NCBI GenBank assembly: GCA_947494305.1
Contig: CANLUL010000004.1
Coordinates: forward strand, 1 to 64,000
DNA length: 64,000 nucleotides
Direction of reading: 5' to 3'
Origin: an uncultured Sphingomonadaceae bacterium
Lineage (GTDB): Bacteria > Pseudomonadota > Alphaproteobacteria > Sphingomonadales > Sphingomonadaceae
The notes under the pieces are model-generated. The model ran no database searches, had not been told where the DNA came from, and saw only the letters and a list, made by a program, of their open reading frames with translations. The translations under genes were made by a program, and so were the position numbers. This document shows positions 1 to 8,760 of the stretch, piece by piece (the stretch's first letter is position 1; every line of letters begins with the position of its first letter).

Positions 1-1
1 C

Positions 2-220
2 ACCGGCTACCAGGGCCGCATCGGCGTGTTCGAGGCCATCCGTATCGATGATACCATCCGCAAACTTATCAATGAAGAAGGAAATGAAGCGAGAATTGCA
101 TCACATGCGTTTCTTAAAAACAAATCTCTCGCATCTGCTGCTCGAGTATTGGTCAGACAAGGTCTGACGACCGCAGAGGAAGGTATAAGAATATCCAGGC
201 AGGGAGATATAGGGAAATGA
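2..220 (+). CDS. gspE: type II secretion ATPase GspE, C-terminal end (partial)
   Basis: This is the last 72 codons of a gene that enters from the left edge, reading in frame from base 2. It begins TGYQGRIGVFEAIRIDD, which matches the segment after the zinc-binding region of GspE/PilB secretion ATPases (GYxGRxGIxE), and ends with the usual helical tail. GspE is the cytoplasmic hexameric ATPase that drives pseudopilus assembly in type II secretion. The call of GspE rather than PilB rests on the gspG-like sequence that follows. The normally adjacent gspF is not present downstream, so the operon is not intact here. Whether the rest of gspE is intact cannot be seen. Confidence 0.75.
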   Translation, partial: TGYQGRIGVFEAIRIDDTIRKLINEEGNEARIASHAFLKNKSLASAARVLVRQGLTTAEEGIRISRQGDIGK

Positions 221-346
221 CTTATTGAAACACCAATCCTGCTCCTGCATCGCAACCTTTTATCCTTTTATCCAAAAATTGCTTTTCCATCTGTTTATGG
301 ACTTTCGGCACCAACGCGTGAGGAAAATCGGCTGGAAAAATATCTC

Positions 347-787
347 ATGGAAGTCTCACAAATTCAAAAACCTCAAACCAGCCAGTTAACGCTGGCGGAA
401 TTGATGGTGGCTATCTTCATTGTTGGACTTTTAACGACCATCGTGGCAATCATTGTATTGCCCAGCTAGGATCGGGCAATGATCGAAAAAGCCCGCGCCG
501 ATATTGCAACTATCGGCCAGGCTTTGGAAATTTACAGGATCGATAATTTACGCTATCACTCCTCATCAGATAAACTCTGTGTCCTGGGATCAGTTCCGGC
601 TTTGCTATCGACATCTTCTCGATACCGGCGCGGCGGACATATCAAGAAACTTTCTGATCATCCGTGGGGACGGCCATATCAACATGAGCATCTCGGGCGA
701 AATGGACTTAGCTTTGATCTTTACTCCCTTGGCGCAGATGGAGCTCAGGGCGGCAAGGAAGACGAAGCGGATATTTATGCAGTATGA
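347..787 (+). pseudogene. gspG: major pseudopilin GspG, interrupted by an in-frame stop
   Basis: The frame from ATG 347 encodes a prepilin-like N-terminus (LTLAELMVAIFIVGLLTTIV) with the conserved Glu five residues into the hydrophobic stretch, then stops at TAG 467-469 after PS. The same frame continues directly as DRAMIEKARADIATIGQALE, and ends with DPWG- and FDLYSLGADG-like motifs typical of GspG. The 146 sense codons are close to the normal GspG length, so one amber codon, probably once CAG, breaks an otherwise full-length gene. Several conserved positions also look eroded, for example YHSS where a YPTT-like motif is usual. GspG is the main subunit of the type II pseudopilus. It is called a pseudogene unless the TAG is read through or is a sequencing error. 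It lies 126 bp after gspE with no gspF between. Confidence 0.7.
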
Positions 788-1006
788 TTTCGCTCTAGGG
801 AGAGAACTATATCCGCTTCTGGGTCAGTTTGATCTGGAAGCGGAATGTCCGCAATCGGCCCAGTTGCTGCCTTTCTGAAATGCGCCCCAATTTCGGACGT
901 TCCGACGGATTCCGCTTTATCCCCAAAGGGGACATTACGGATATGAGATTGGTCATTCGGTACACCCCTTCTTTAAAGCGTGTTGCGATGGGGACTGCAT
1001 TTCTAG
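788..1006. other. intergenic stretch with degenerate CGGACA-type repeats
   Basis: No convincing gene is seen. The stretch has an inverted repeat CCGCTTC (813-819) and GAAGCGG (837-843), and the words GAATGTCCGCAAT and TTTCGGACGTTCCG. Similar words recur at 36851-37079 and 44208-44400, so it may be a decayed member of an intergenic repeat family. Confidence 0.4.
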
Positions 1007-1825
1007 CTAGATATACTTCGGTAATGTTTCCATTGTGTCCGGGCCGAAGGTTTTGCGCCAAAGGGCATTGAAGTGACCGATGTATTCATGTGCAGCATCG
1101 TTTACTTCGTTCCGGAGCTTTTGGTCTATCATTTCATCAGGCAGTAGTGGATCCAAAGTCAGTAAATGGATTGCTTCCCCTCCTAAAATGAACGAATCCC
1201 GTAATGCTGTTGCCTCATCTCCATTTGCTAGAGACTGCTTGCTGCTTTTCAGCTTTTGAATACAAGTTCTGTATGACAGTTCCAATGACGGCACATCCCA
1301 CAGATTGTCGACAGAAATTTTCGTATCACGAAAATATATGACTTCGGAGATTGTGAAAATAAAGTCTTCCAAATCAGAGAGTGTTTCAATCAGTTCATTG
1401 ATTTTCTTAACCGAGAGTTTCAGGTTGTTAGGTCGAACCCACATTCGTTGTTCCACGGATCTAAAGCCTAGTTTGTTTGAAGCCTTATCCAGTTGCTCCC
1501 ATTCCTTCTTTTTGAGCATTTGAGTTGGGTGTAGACACAACCATCTCCCGTCCCATTCGATAACTCGCTCTTCACCTTTCACCCATTCATCAATCCAATC
1601 TCGAACCGGATCATACTTCCAGTTTAGCCGATAAAAGCCCCGGTTGTTGGTTTCAATAAGTCCAGTTGACAAGAGGCGCGTCAAATTCACGCGAATTGCG
1701 TTTGCATTGATATTAAAAAGATTGGCCACTTCGATTAGCTTTTTAACCGGCCAGTCATTGGAAGGGCTAGTTCGAAAAAGGTCCAATAATAAATTTCTGG
1801 CAGTGATCGTTCTGGGCGCTTTCAT
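1007..1825 (-). CDS. PaaX family transcriptional regulator
   Basis: The 272-residue protein has an N-terminal winged-helix segment (ARNLLLDLFRTS, then NAIRVNLTRLLSTGLIE at about residues 42-58), a short GFYRL wing, and a C-terminal domain ending YIGHFNALWRKTFGPD. This layout and length fit the PaaX family, known from repression of phenylacetate degradation genes by an acyl-CoA ligand. It is transcribed away from the TonB receptor and catabolic genes, so it is the most likely local regulator of them. The ligand here is unknown; an acyl-CoA from the neighbouring pathway would fit. It looks AT-richer than the core genes of the window. Confidence 0.7.
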   Translation of the reverse strand: MKAPRTITARNLLLDLFRTSPSNDWPVKKLIEVANLFNINANAIRVNLTRLLSTGLIETNNRGFYRLNWKYDPVRDWIDEWVKGEERVIEWDGRWLCLHPTQMLKKKEWEQLDKASNKLGFRSVEQRMWVRPNNLKLSVKKINELIETLSDLEDFIFTISEVIYFRDTKISVDNLWDVPSLELSYRTCIQKLKSSKQSLANGDEATALRDSFILGGEAIHLLTLDPLLPDEMIDQKLRNEVNDAAHEYIGHFNALWRKTFGPDTMETLPKYI

Positions 1826-1856
1826 ATTTGGGTCATTTCTCGATCAAAACTGTTCA

Positions 1857-1872
1857 TTACAAAAAAATGTAA
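1857..1872. promoter_or_regulatory. inverted repeat TTACA-N6-TGTAA in front of the paaX-like gene
   Basis: TTACA at 1857-1861 and TGTAA at 1868-1872 form a perfect 5-bp inverted repeat 32-47 bases upstream of the regulator start. The half-sites equal those of the palindromes at 2081-2128 and 9849-9896 but in outward order. It may be an autoregulatory site; five base pairs in AT-rich DNA can also be chance. Confidence 0.3.
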
Positions 1873-2080
1873 GCTACCTCTATCATCATTGACAAGTAGA
1901 ATTGGGGTTGCCCACGTGTAAGAAAATGAACGACACTAAGCTTCCTTTATCTTAGAATTCTATCAATTTTTCCCGATCACATTTTGTAATTTGGCCGCTC
2001 GTGGGCGCGACGCAGAGGGTAGCTGTGCTGACGCCTATGTCAACGATCTTATTATGGATATTGCCAATTATGCAATTAAG

Positions 2081-2128
2081 TGTAATATTACGCTTTATTG
2101 GATATTGACATAATGGTGTAATATACTC
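2081..2128. promoter_or_regulatory. twin palindromic operator upstream of the TonB receptor
   Basis: TGTAATATTACG (2081-2092) and TGTAATATACTC (2117-2128) are two copies of a TGTAAT-ATTACA palindrome with starts 36 bp apart. A TTGACA hexamer lies between them at 2105-2110. The second copy ends 37 bases before the receptor ATG. An equally spaced pair precedes the desaturase gene. The regulator is not identified; the PaaX-like protein at 1007-1825 is the first candidate. Confidence 0.6.
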
Positions 2129-2165
2129 GATACGAACCAAGAAATTTAACGGGGAGGAAAACAAA

Positions 2166-4367
2166 ATGAGAGCGTACAGGAAGAAATCACTTTTGCTGGC
2201 TGGCAGTGTGATTGCGGCAGGAAGTTTGTTGCCAACTACAAGCTATGCGCGGGAGAATGCTAGCGAACAGGGGGAAACTACTGATTCAAACGTCATTGTA
2301 GTGACAGCGCAGAAGCGTTCTCAATCTATACAAAATGTTCCGGCGTCAATTTCAGCGGTCGGATCAAAAGATCTCTCGGAAAAAGGGATAGATGACCTAA
2401 CAGAATTACAATTTGCGGTACCCAGTTTGCAATTTGGCGGATTTCTGGGATCACAAAACATATCGATTCGAGGCGTTGGTGAATTCAACGATCAACCTGG
2501 GGTGGCCGTTAGTTTTGATGGTGTCTACCAGTCAAGGGGGACTACTGCACAACTCAGTCAACTTGACCTGGAACGGGTCGAGGTGCTGCGCGGACCGCAG
2601 GGAACGTTGTATGGAAGAAACGCCACTGGAGGTGTTGTCAACTTTGTTTCAGCAAAGCCAACGGATGAATTGGAAGGGTATCTGAAACTGGGGTACGCCG
2701 AGTTTGATGAAATTCGAGTTGAGGGTGTATTGAATATACCCATCACAGATGGCACGAGTTTTCGAGTTGCGGCCAACTACACCGACATCGGAAATGGCTG
2801 GATCGAGAATCAGGTGCCGGGTCAGCCGGATTTGCAGGCTGGAGAATTTTTCAATCTCCGGGCCAGACTAAATTCCCAAATAACCGACAATTTCAATCTT
2901 GATTTAGTCTATGCTCGTGGAGAAATTCACGGTCCTGTTGATCACTATGCTTTTCTTACAGATAACCGGGCTTTGGCAATAGCTGCGGGCATTCCGCAAC
3001 TTGCGAATGCACAGTTATCGGTGAAACCGTTTGAGCAATTCTCGGATACTCCAAATGATTCAGATCGTGTCTACCAATTGTTTAGCGCGACAGCAGAGTT
3101 GGAAATGCCTTTTGCAACATTGCGATCCATCACCGCTTATCAGGAATATGATAATGATAGAATTGATGATCGTGACGCGACTAACTTGCCTATTTTCCAA
3201 GCCAGTCGGGATTCGAAAACGAAAACTTTCTCTCAGGAACTCAACCTGATTGGTAATAGCGATGCGGTAGAATGGGTCGTCGGACTTTTTTACTTGGATG
3301 ACAAATTCCGGCGTCGCGATTTCTTTACAAACGATCTACCGGTTCTTGGTTTCCCGCTGCCCAGTAACTTGGACTACACACAGCCATTCTACAAGCAGGA
3401 GTCCAAGGCCGCATTTGCCGACGCGCTCTGGAATATTACAGAGCGGTTAAAAGTTGGCGGCGGCATTCGTTATACAAAAGATGAAATTTCAGAAGCACAT
3501 ACAATCGAGTTTTTTGTACGCACTCCTGCGCCCGTCAGTATCGGTGTTCTTTGCAACCAGCAAACTAATACGAGTTGGGATGCAACTACATTTCGCGCAA
3601 TCGCCCAATATGAAACGTCAGGTAACAGCAATGTTTATGCGTCTGTATCAGAAGGTTATAAGGCCGGAGGGACTGTGCAGTTCGAGTGCGCACAGCCTTA
3701 TAATCCAGAATATGTAACAGCTTATGAGTTTGGCTATAAAGGCAATATTCTGGATGGCACGACCAGCCTGAATGCTTCGGTTTTCTACTACGACTATTCC
3801 GATTTTCAACTTACGCAAATTATTGGCCTCACGACATCTACCATCAACGCAGGCGACGCAAAGATCATGGGGGCCGAACTGGAGATTAATTCTCAAATTG
3901 ACGACAATTGGGCAGTCAACGCGGCGTTGACTCTGCTGGATTCAGAATATGGTAGCTTCTTGAATACCGATGGCTTGCAGCCCGGGCTTGGAGCGCAACA
4001 GCTCAAAGGCAAACGTCTCAACGGCGCTCCAACGGCCAGTATCAATTTTGGGCTATCTTACAATACGCCTCTATCCATCGGCGGAGAATTAACGTTGCGC
4101 GCGGACGCTTCTTATCGATCGCGAGCCTATTTTCGGGAATTTAATGCCCTGGAAGACTCCCAAAGCGGTTATGCAGTGGTCAATCTAAATGCCATTTGGG
4201 AGAGCGATGACAGAAAGTGGGCTGGACGTGTTTTTGCAAAGAATCTCACTAACAAAGCCTATGTAACAGGCCTTGTCGGTTCAGCGAGTAATGGCGGTCG
4301 CCTAGGTTCCTATGGACCGCCACGCCAAATAGGAGTTGAGTTGACGCGTTTCTTTGGTGCTCGATAA
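2166..4367 (+). CDS. TonB-dependent outer-membrane receptor
   Basis: The 733-residue protein has a signal peptide (MRAYRKKSLLLAGSVIAAG, cleaved near SYA), a TonB-box-like VIVVTAQKR, a plug domain at about residues 50-160 with QNISIRGVG and LRGPQGTLYGRNATGG, and a beta-barrel running to the C-terminal strand ending FFGAR. It would take up a large or hydrophobic substrate across the outer membrane using TonB energy. It opens a cluster of acyl-CoA catabolic genes, so it probably imports their substrate rather than a siderophore. A strong GGGGAGG ribosome site lies just before ATG 2166. The promoter carries the twin palindromes at 2081-2128. Confidence 0.9.
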   Translation: MRAYRKKSLLLAGSVIAAGSLLPTTSYARENASEQGETTDSNVIVVTAQKRSQSIQNVPASISAVGSKDLSEKGIDDLTELQFAVPSLQFGGFLGSQNISIRGVGEFNDQPGVAVSFDGVYQSRGTTAQLSQLDLERVEVLRGPQGTLYGRNATGGVVNFVSAKPTDELEGYLKLGYAEFDEIRVEGVLNIPITDGTSFRVAANYTDIGNGWIENQVPGQPDLQAGEFFNLRARLNSQITDNFNLDLVYARGEIHGPVDHYAFLTDNRALAIAAGIPQLANAQLSVKPFEQFSDTPNDSDRVYQLFSATAELEMPFATLRSITAYQEYDNDRIDDRDATNLPIFQASRDSKTKTFSQELNLIGNSDAVEWVVGLFYLDDKFRRRDFFTNDLPVLGFPLPSNLDYTQPFYKQESKAAFADALWNITERLKVGGGIRYTKDEISEAHTIEFFVRTPAPVSIGVLCNQQTNTSWDATTFRAIAQYETSGNSNVYASVSEGYKAGGTVQFECAQPYNPEYVTAYEFGYKGNILDGTTSLNASVFYYDYSDFQLTQIIGLTTSTINAGDAKIMGAELEINSQIDDNWAVNAALTLLDSEYGSFLNTDGLQPGLGAQQLKGKRLNGAPTASINFGLSYNTPLSIGGELTLRADASYRSRAYFREFNALEDSQSGYAVVNLNAIWESDDRKWAGRVFAKNLTNKAYVTGLVGSASNGGRLGSYGPPRQIGVELTRFFGAR

Positions 4368-4392
4368 CACACAATTCTTGAGGAAAACCCGA

Positions 4393-5472
4393 ATGAAGAA
4401 CAATGCAACTCTTCCGATGCTGCCTGGAAGGCTCGGGGATCCTGGTATGTCTCTGGGAACAGATCCCCGTGCCGATCAACGTCTGGTGGAGGCTTTGACC
4501 CAATTTGGATTGGATCAACTTCCTGAGCCGGCTCCGGTTTCGGTGCAATCATCTTATGAAGATTGTTTGGCCTATTTTGGAGAGGTTGAAGGGCATTATG
4601 CGATGATGTCAGAAGCGTTGCATCAAGAACTACCGGAACTCGATGTCACGCAATCTATCGAAACGATCAGAGGGATCGATGGAAACGATATTGATCTACA
4701 CATTCATAGGCCCGCAAATGTCGAAAATGGAGCACCTTGTGTAATTCAACTGCATGGCGGCGGGATGGTGTTTTTACAGGCTTCAAATATCAATTATGTT
4801 CGGTGGCGGGCGGAACTGGCCGCCACCGGTTTGACTGTAATTGGTGTTGAGTTTCGCAACGGTGCCGGGGAGCTTGGCAATCATCCATTCCCAGCTGGAT
4901 TGAATGATTGTGCAAGTGCGGTCCGTTGGGTGCATTCCCAAAAATCGGCACTCGATACTTCAGACATTGTTCTGACCGGTGATTCCGGAGGTGGTAATCT
5001 GAGTATTGCGACTGCTTTAAAAGCAAATCAGGAAGGTTGGGTGGACGAGATTGCCGGGGTCTACGCTATGTGCCCATATATATCTGGTACTTATGCCAGT
5101 CCGCCGCCTGAGCTAGGGTCGATGATTGAAAACAATGGCTATACCGTCGACATAGAAATGATGGGTGCATTGGCAAAAACATATGATCCGAAGCAAAAAA
5201 ATACTCTAAATCCGCTAGCCTGGCCTTATCATGCAGACCCAAAAAGCCTGCAGGGATTACCTCCTCATATGATTTCCGTGAACCAACTTGATCCACTAAG
5301 GGATGAAGGGCTGGCCTATCATCGCAAATTGATTGAAGCTGGCGTCTCGTCGGTAAGTCGCACTGTAAATGGAACCTGCCATGGTGGCGATACCATATCT
5401 CCGGCCGTCATGCCCGATGTATACGCGGCGACCCTGCGAGATGTTTCAGGGTTCGCAAATTCTCTCTCTTAG
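4393..5472 (+). CDS. HSL-family alpha/beta hydrolase (esterase or lactonase)
   Basis: The 359-residue enzyme carries the hormone-sensitive-lipase signature HGGG at 121-124 (oxyanion hole), the nucleophile motif GDSGG with Ser198, and likely acid and base Asp300 (NQLDPLRDEG) and His330 (TCHGGD). Such enzymes hydrolyse carboxyl esters, sometimes lactones, in the cytoplasm; no signal peptide is seen. ATG 4393 is chosen because TGAGGA precedes it at good spacing; an earlier start at 4354 would overlap the receptor gene. The gene follows the TonB receptor with 25 bases between, so it is probably co-transcribed and acts first on the imported compound. The substrate is inferred only from context. 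Confidence 0.8.
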   Translation: MKNNATLPMLPGRLGDPGMSLGTDPRADQRLVEALTQFGLDQLPEPAPVSVQSSYEDCLAYFGEVEGHYAMMSEALHQELPELDVTQSIETIRGIDGNDIDLHIHRPANVENGAPCVIQLHGGGMVFLQASNINYVRWRAELAATGLTVIGVEFRNGAGELGNHPFPAGLNDCASAVRWVHSQKSALDTSDIVLTGDSGGGNLSIATALKANQEGWVDEIAGVYAMCPYISGTYASPPPELGSMIENNGYTVDIEMMGALAKTYDPKQKNTLNPLAWPYHADPKSLQGLPPHMISVNQLDPLRDEGLAYHRKLIEAGVSSVSRTVNGTCHGGDTISPAVMPDVYAATLRDVSGFANSLS

Positions 5473-5589
5473 GCGGAAGTTTGATTCGGCGGAGTGTCGA
5501 AAACTTCCCGCCACTGTCAAAGCCTTTCAGCTGAGTAGCTACAACATATTTTGATAATTTGCATTCCGAACTAACAAAAGGAAAGACCA

Positions 5590-6789
5590 TTGCTTAACCT
5601 TTCAATACCCAAACACGTCGTACCCATTCGGCAGAAAATACTCAGCTTTATTGAAGATGAAGTATATCCCGTAGAAAAAGAGCTTTTGGAAGGTCATGCC
5701 GGTACATGGGGCAAAGAAATTATCGGTTCCCTCATGCAAAAAGCGAAGGATGCGGGCCTCTGGGCTTTGGGACATCCGAAGGAAATCGGTGGCGGCGGCA
5801 TGCCGTTTATGGACTATGTCTTTGTAAATGAAGTGGTTGGGCGATCCGAGGTTGCGGTCCTGGCTCTTGGAACTCATTCGCTTCAGGATTCAATCATGCT
5901 TCACCGATACGCAAACGAGTCCTGGCGGGACAAATATTTGCGACCATTGGTCGAAGGTGAAGTATTCCCGAGTTTTGGCATGACAGAACCACATGTTGCA
6001 AGTTCAGACCCCCGGCAATTGCAAACATCGGCTGTACTCGAAGGAGATGACTGGGTCATCAACGGCCACAAATGGTTTTCAACCCATGCTGGAGAAGCAG
6101 CTTATACGACAGTTATGGTGCGCACCGAACCGGATGCGCCCGATCATTCGGCATTTTCAATGATCGTGGTGCCAACCGACACTCCCGGTTATAATATTGT
6201 TCGTGATGTTAAAGTAATGGGGAAAGCAGACGGCCATTATGAGGTCCTTTACGACAACGTCCGTGTCCCCAAGGATAATCTATTGGGGCCGAGAGGTCAG
6301 GGTTTTAAGATAGCGCAGGATCGACTTGGCCCGGGTAGGATATTCCATTGCATGCGCTGGCTCGGCCAAGCGCAGCGTGCGTTTGACCTTATGTGTAAAC
6401 GAGCGAATGAAAGAGTTGCGTTCGGAAAGTCACTTGGAGAGCATCAACAAATTCAGAAATTTATTTTTGATACCGCAAGCGAAATTCAGGCTTCGCGTCT
6501 TCTAACACTGCATGCAGCACAAAAAATTGATGAAGGCGATGAAGCTCGCATCGAGATTGGCCTTATTAAGGTTTACGGAGCGTCGATGCTTCACAATGCG
6601 ATCGATAGAGCAATACAGGTCCACGGTGCACTGGGAGTAACCGAAGACACCCCTCTGGAAGGAATGTATCGCCATGCACGTGCAGCAAGAATCTATGATG
6701 GTCCGGATGAGGTTCATGTCATGAGCTCTGCAAGGCGAATTCTTGGCAATTATGTCGATGGTGGGACTTTCGATTTTGGATTGAGATAA
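5590..6789 (+). CDS. acyl-CoA dehydrogenase, ACAD10/ACAD11-like
   Basis: The 399-residue flavoprotein has the N-terminal helical domain, the FAD-binding segment FGMTEPHVASSDPRQLQT followed by WVINGHKWFSTHA, and the C-terminal RVAFGKSLGEHQ and QVHGALGVTEDTPL motifs. Where medium-chain dehydrogenases have the catalytic Glu in YEG, this protein has YDGPDEVH (Asp370), a form I associate with the ACAD10/ACAD11 group. In that group the enzyme eliminates phosphate from a 4-phospho-acyl-CoA instead of doing ordinary dehydrogenation. An APH-type kinase is encoded two genes downstream, which supports this reading. The start is TTG 5590 after AAGGAAAG; no ATG fits the N-terminus better. Ordinary beta-oxidation remains possible. 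Confidence 0.85.
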   Translation: MLNLSIPKHVVPIRQKILSFIEDEVYPVEKELLEGHAGTWGKEIIGSLMQKAKDAGLWALGHPKEIGGGGMPFMDYVFVNEVVGRSEVAVLALGTHSLQDSIMLHRYANESWRDKYLRPLVEGEVFPSFGMTEPHVASSDPRQLQTSAVLEGDDWVINGHKWFSTHAGEAAYTTVMVRTEPDAPDHSAFSMIVVPTDTPGYNIVRDVKVMGKADGHYEVLYDNVRVPKDNLLGPRGQGFKIAQDRLGPGRIFHCMRWLGQAQRAFDLMCKRANERVAFGKSLGEHQQIQKFIFDTASEIQASRLLTLHAAQKIDEGDEARIEIGLIKVYGASMLHNAIDRAIQVHGALGVTEDTPLEGMYRHARAARIYDGPDEVHVMSSARRILGNYVDGGTFDFGLR

Positions 6790-6844
6790 TGCAAATTCGA
6801 CAAAAAATTCGAACAGCAAGCCTGGGAAAGAAAATGGTGAGATT

Positions 6845-7675
6845 ATGGAACTGAAAGAAACAAAGTATGAAATATCCGATTCCATTGCCACTCTGACACT
6901 CTCCCGGCCTGGCCGAGGCAATGCGTGGACAGGCCGCATGCATACCGAGTACCGCTGGTGTTTGTCTCAGGCCGAAGCCGACAGTTCGGTTAGAGTTATT
7001 GTAGTTACCGGAGATCCCAAAGGTCGTGCATTTTGTGCTGGCGCAGATTTAAGCGGTCTGGAAACAATTGCTGCGCAAGGTGAGTATGACAATGGGATTA
7101 AAGGCGAGATTGCCAATCCTGGATACGGAACCGACCCAGTTTTTGACGCAACATTTGCCTATCACCTCGGTCTCAGAAAACCGATAATCGCTGCGATTAA
7201 CGGAGCAGCTGCTGGAATTGGCTTGGTCATAGCTGCCTTTTGTGATTTGCGCTTTGCAGTCCCAGATGCCAAATTCACTACCGCGCACGGTCGCTTCAAT
7301 TTCCCTGCTGAATACGGTCTTTCTTGGATTTTACCCAAAATTATTGGAATGACTTTCACAAACGATGTGATGCTTTCGAGCCGGATTTTCTTAAGTCAAG
7401 AAGCCGACAAAATGGGGTTTCTTAACCAGCTCGTTGAAGCAAATGAGCTCATGTCATGTGTTCAAGAATATGCGGTAAATTTGGCTCGCAATGTATCGCC
7501 GGGTTCACTGCGAGAAACAAAGCGGCAACTCTACATGGATTGGCACCGAAGCGCGGCAAGTGCCGTGCAAGACAGCGAACGTTTACTCACCGAAATGTCG
7601 CGTCACCCCGACAACAAAGAAGGTGTGAGCGCCTGGATGGAGAAGCGCGCGCCCAATTGGCACGGAGACTCGTAA
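6845..7675 (+). CDS. enoyl-CoA hydratase/isomerase family protein
   Basis: The 276-residue crotonase-fold protein shows the oxyanion-hole segments GRAFCAGADLSGL and KPIIAAINGAAAGIGL, followed by a C-terminal trimerisation helix region. It would hydrate or isomerise an enoyl-CoA, the step after the acyl-CoA dehydrogenase. It sits in the same operon, three bases before the APH kinase start. In the 4-hydroxy acid scheme it would act on the enoyl-CoA left by phosphate elimination. The exact reaction (hydratase or isomerase) cannot be read from sequence alone. Confidence 0.85.
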   Translation: MELKETKYEISDSIATLTLSRPGRGNAWTGRMHTEYRWCLSQAEADSSVRVIVVTGDPKGRAFCAGADLSGLETIAAQGEYDNGIKGEIANPGYGTDPVFDATFAYHLGLRKPIIAAINGAAAGIGLVIAAFCDLRFAVPDAKFTTAHGRFNFPAEYGLSWILPKIIGMTFTNDVMLSSRIFLSQEADKMGFLNQLVEANELMSCVQEYAVNLARNVSPGSLRETKRQLYMDWHRSAASAVQDSERLLTEMSRHPDNKEGVSAWMEKRAPNWHGDS

Positions 7676-7678
7676 GCT

Positions 7679-8728
7679 ATGACATCTAAAATAGCAGAAG
7701 GATTTAATATACCTGCGGTTGAAGCTTGGATCGGAAGCCATATCAAAAACTTGTCACCGCCTTTCCGGTGGACCAAATTGCCGGGAGGTCACTCCAATCT
7801 CACCTATCGTCTAACAGATGTGCAGGACAGGCAGGCTGTAGTTCGTCGCCCGCCACTTGGCGAGTTATTGCCGAACGCCCATGATATGACACGTGAATGG
7901 GCAATTATTTCATCTCTTGGGTCGACTAGCGTTCCAGTCCCAGAGGCTTGGGGCTTATGCGAAGACATAAGTATTACCGGCGCCTATTTTTATGTGATGG
8001 AACTTGTTGAGGGCCACCCCCTCTATACGATTGCAGACAATATGGAGCGGGTACCTCAAGAGAAACGAGTTGTTTTAGCCCATTCTCTTTTCGATGTGCT
8101 GGCAGATATTCATTCTCTTGTGCCGGATGACGTAGGCCTTGGTAACTTAGGCAAGAAAGACGGATATCTATCGCGTCAGTTGAAGACTTGGTACCGATCA
8201 TGGACATCATCAATCGAGCCAGCACAATTTGACGATCGCCGAGCCCATAAATTGCAGGAAATGATGCTTCAACATATGCCGGAACAAGGAATGGCGCGTA
8301 TTGTTCACGGTGATTATGGTCTGCACAATTGTCTGATTGGTAAAGATCATACAGTCGTAGCGGTTCTGGACTGGGAAATCTCAACCCTCGGGGATCCGCT
8401 CGCCGATTTGGCATACGCACTAAATCCTTGGGGCGAACCTGATGATCCGGTGGTTCTCGACCCGGAAAACGCCGCAATGGCACCCGGTATGCCAAGTCGG
8501 AGCGAAATTGCAGAACGTTATTCCAAGCGGACTGGAAGAAGCATTGATCATCTGGACTATTATGTTGGTTTCAGTCGCTGGAAATCTGCTGCGATTATGC
8601 ACGGCGTCTATGCGCGATATATAGCGGGGCAGAAAAGTTCCGACGGCGTTGATCTGGATGCTTGGAAAAAACGCATCTCGACCTGTTTGGAAACTGCCGA
8701 ACATGCAATTAGTCGTTATGTTGCTTAA
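7679..8728 (+). CDS. APH-family phosphotransferase (acyl-CoA kinase candidate)
   Basis: The 349-residue protein has the aminoglycoside-phosphotransferase fold: a LPGGHSNLTYRL nucleotide loop near residue 35, RRPP at 57-60, the catalytic loop HGDYGLHN (Asp212, Asn217) and the metal-binding DWE (231-233) followed by LGDPLADLA. It is not likely to be a resistance gene. Its pattern matches the APH domain of ACAD10/ACAD11 and LvaA, which phosphorylate the hydroxyl of 4-hydroxyacyl-CoA. It lies directly behind the enoyl-CoA hydratase in an operon with a matching acyl-CoA dehydrogenase. The substrate is inferred from this pairing. Confidence 0.8.
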   Translation: MTSKIAEGFNIPAVEAWIGSHIKNLSPPFRWTKLPGGHSNLTYRLTDVQDRQAVVRRPPLGELLPNAHDMTREWAIISSLGSTSVPVPEAWGLCEDISITGAYFYVMELVEGHPLYTIADNMERVPQEKRVVLAHSLFDVLADIHSLVPDDVGLGNLGKKDGYLSRQLKTWYRSWTSSIEPAQFDDRRAHKLQEMMLQHMPEQGMARIVHGDYGLHNCLIGKDHTVVAVLDWEISTLGDPLADLAYALNPWGEPDDPVVLDPENAAMAPGMPSRSEIAERYSKRTGRSIDHLDYYVGFSRWKSAAIMHGVYARYIAGQKSSDGVDLDAWKKRISTCLETAEHAISRYVA

Positions 8729-8760
8729 GATGTCAGGAAAACTGGACAGATAGGACGATT

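Noticed and set aside
7679-8728. The APH-family gene as an aminoglycoside resistance gene.
   Set aside because: The sequence and operon partners match acyl-CoA-directed APH kinases of lipid catabolism, not resistance enzymes.
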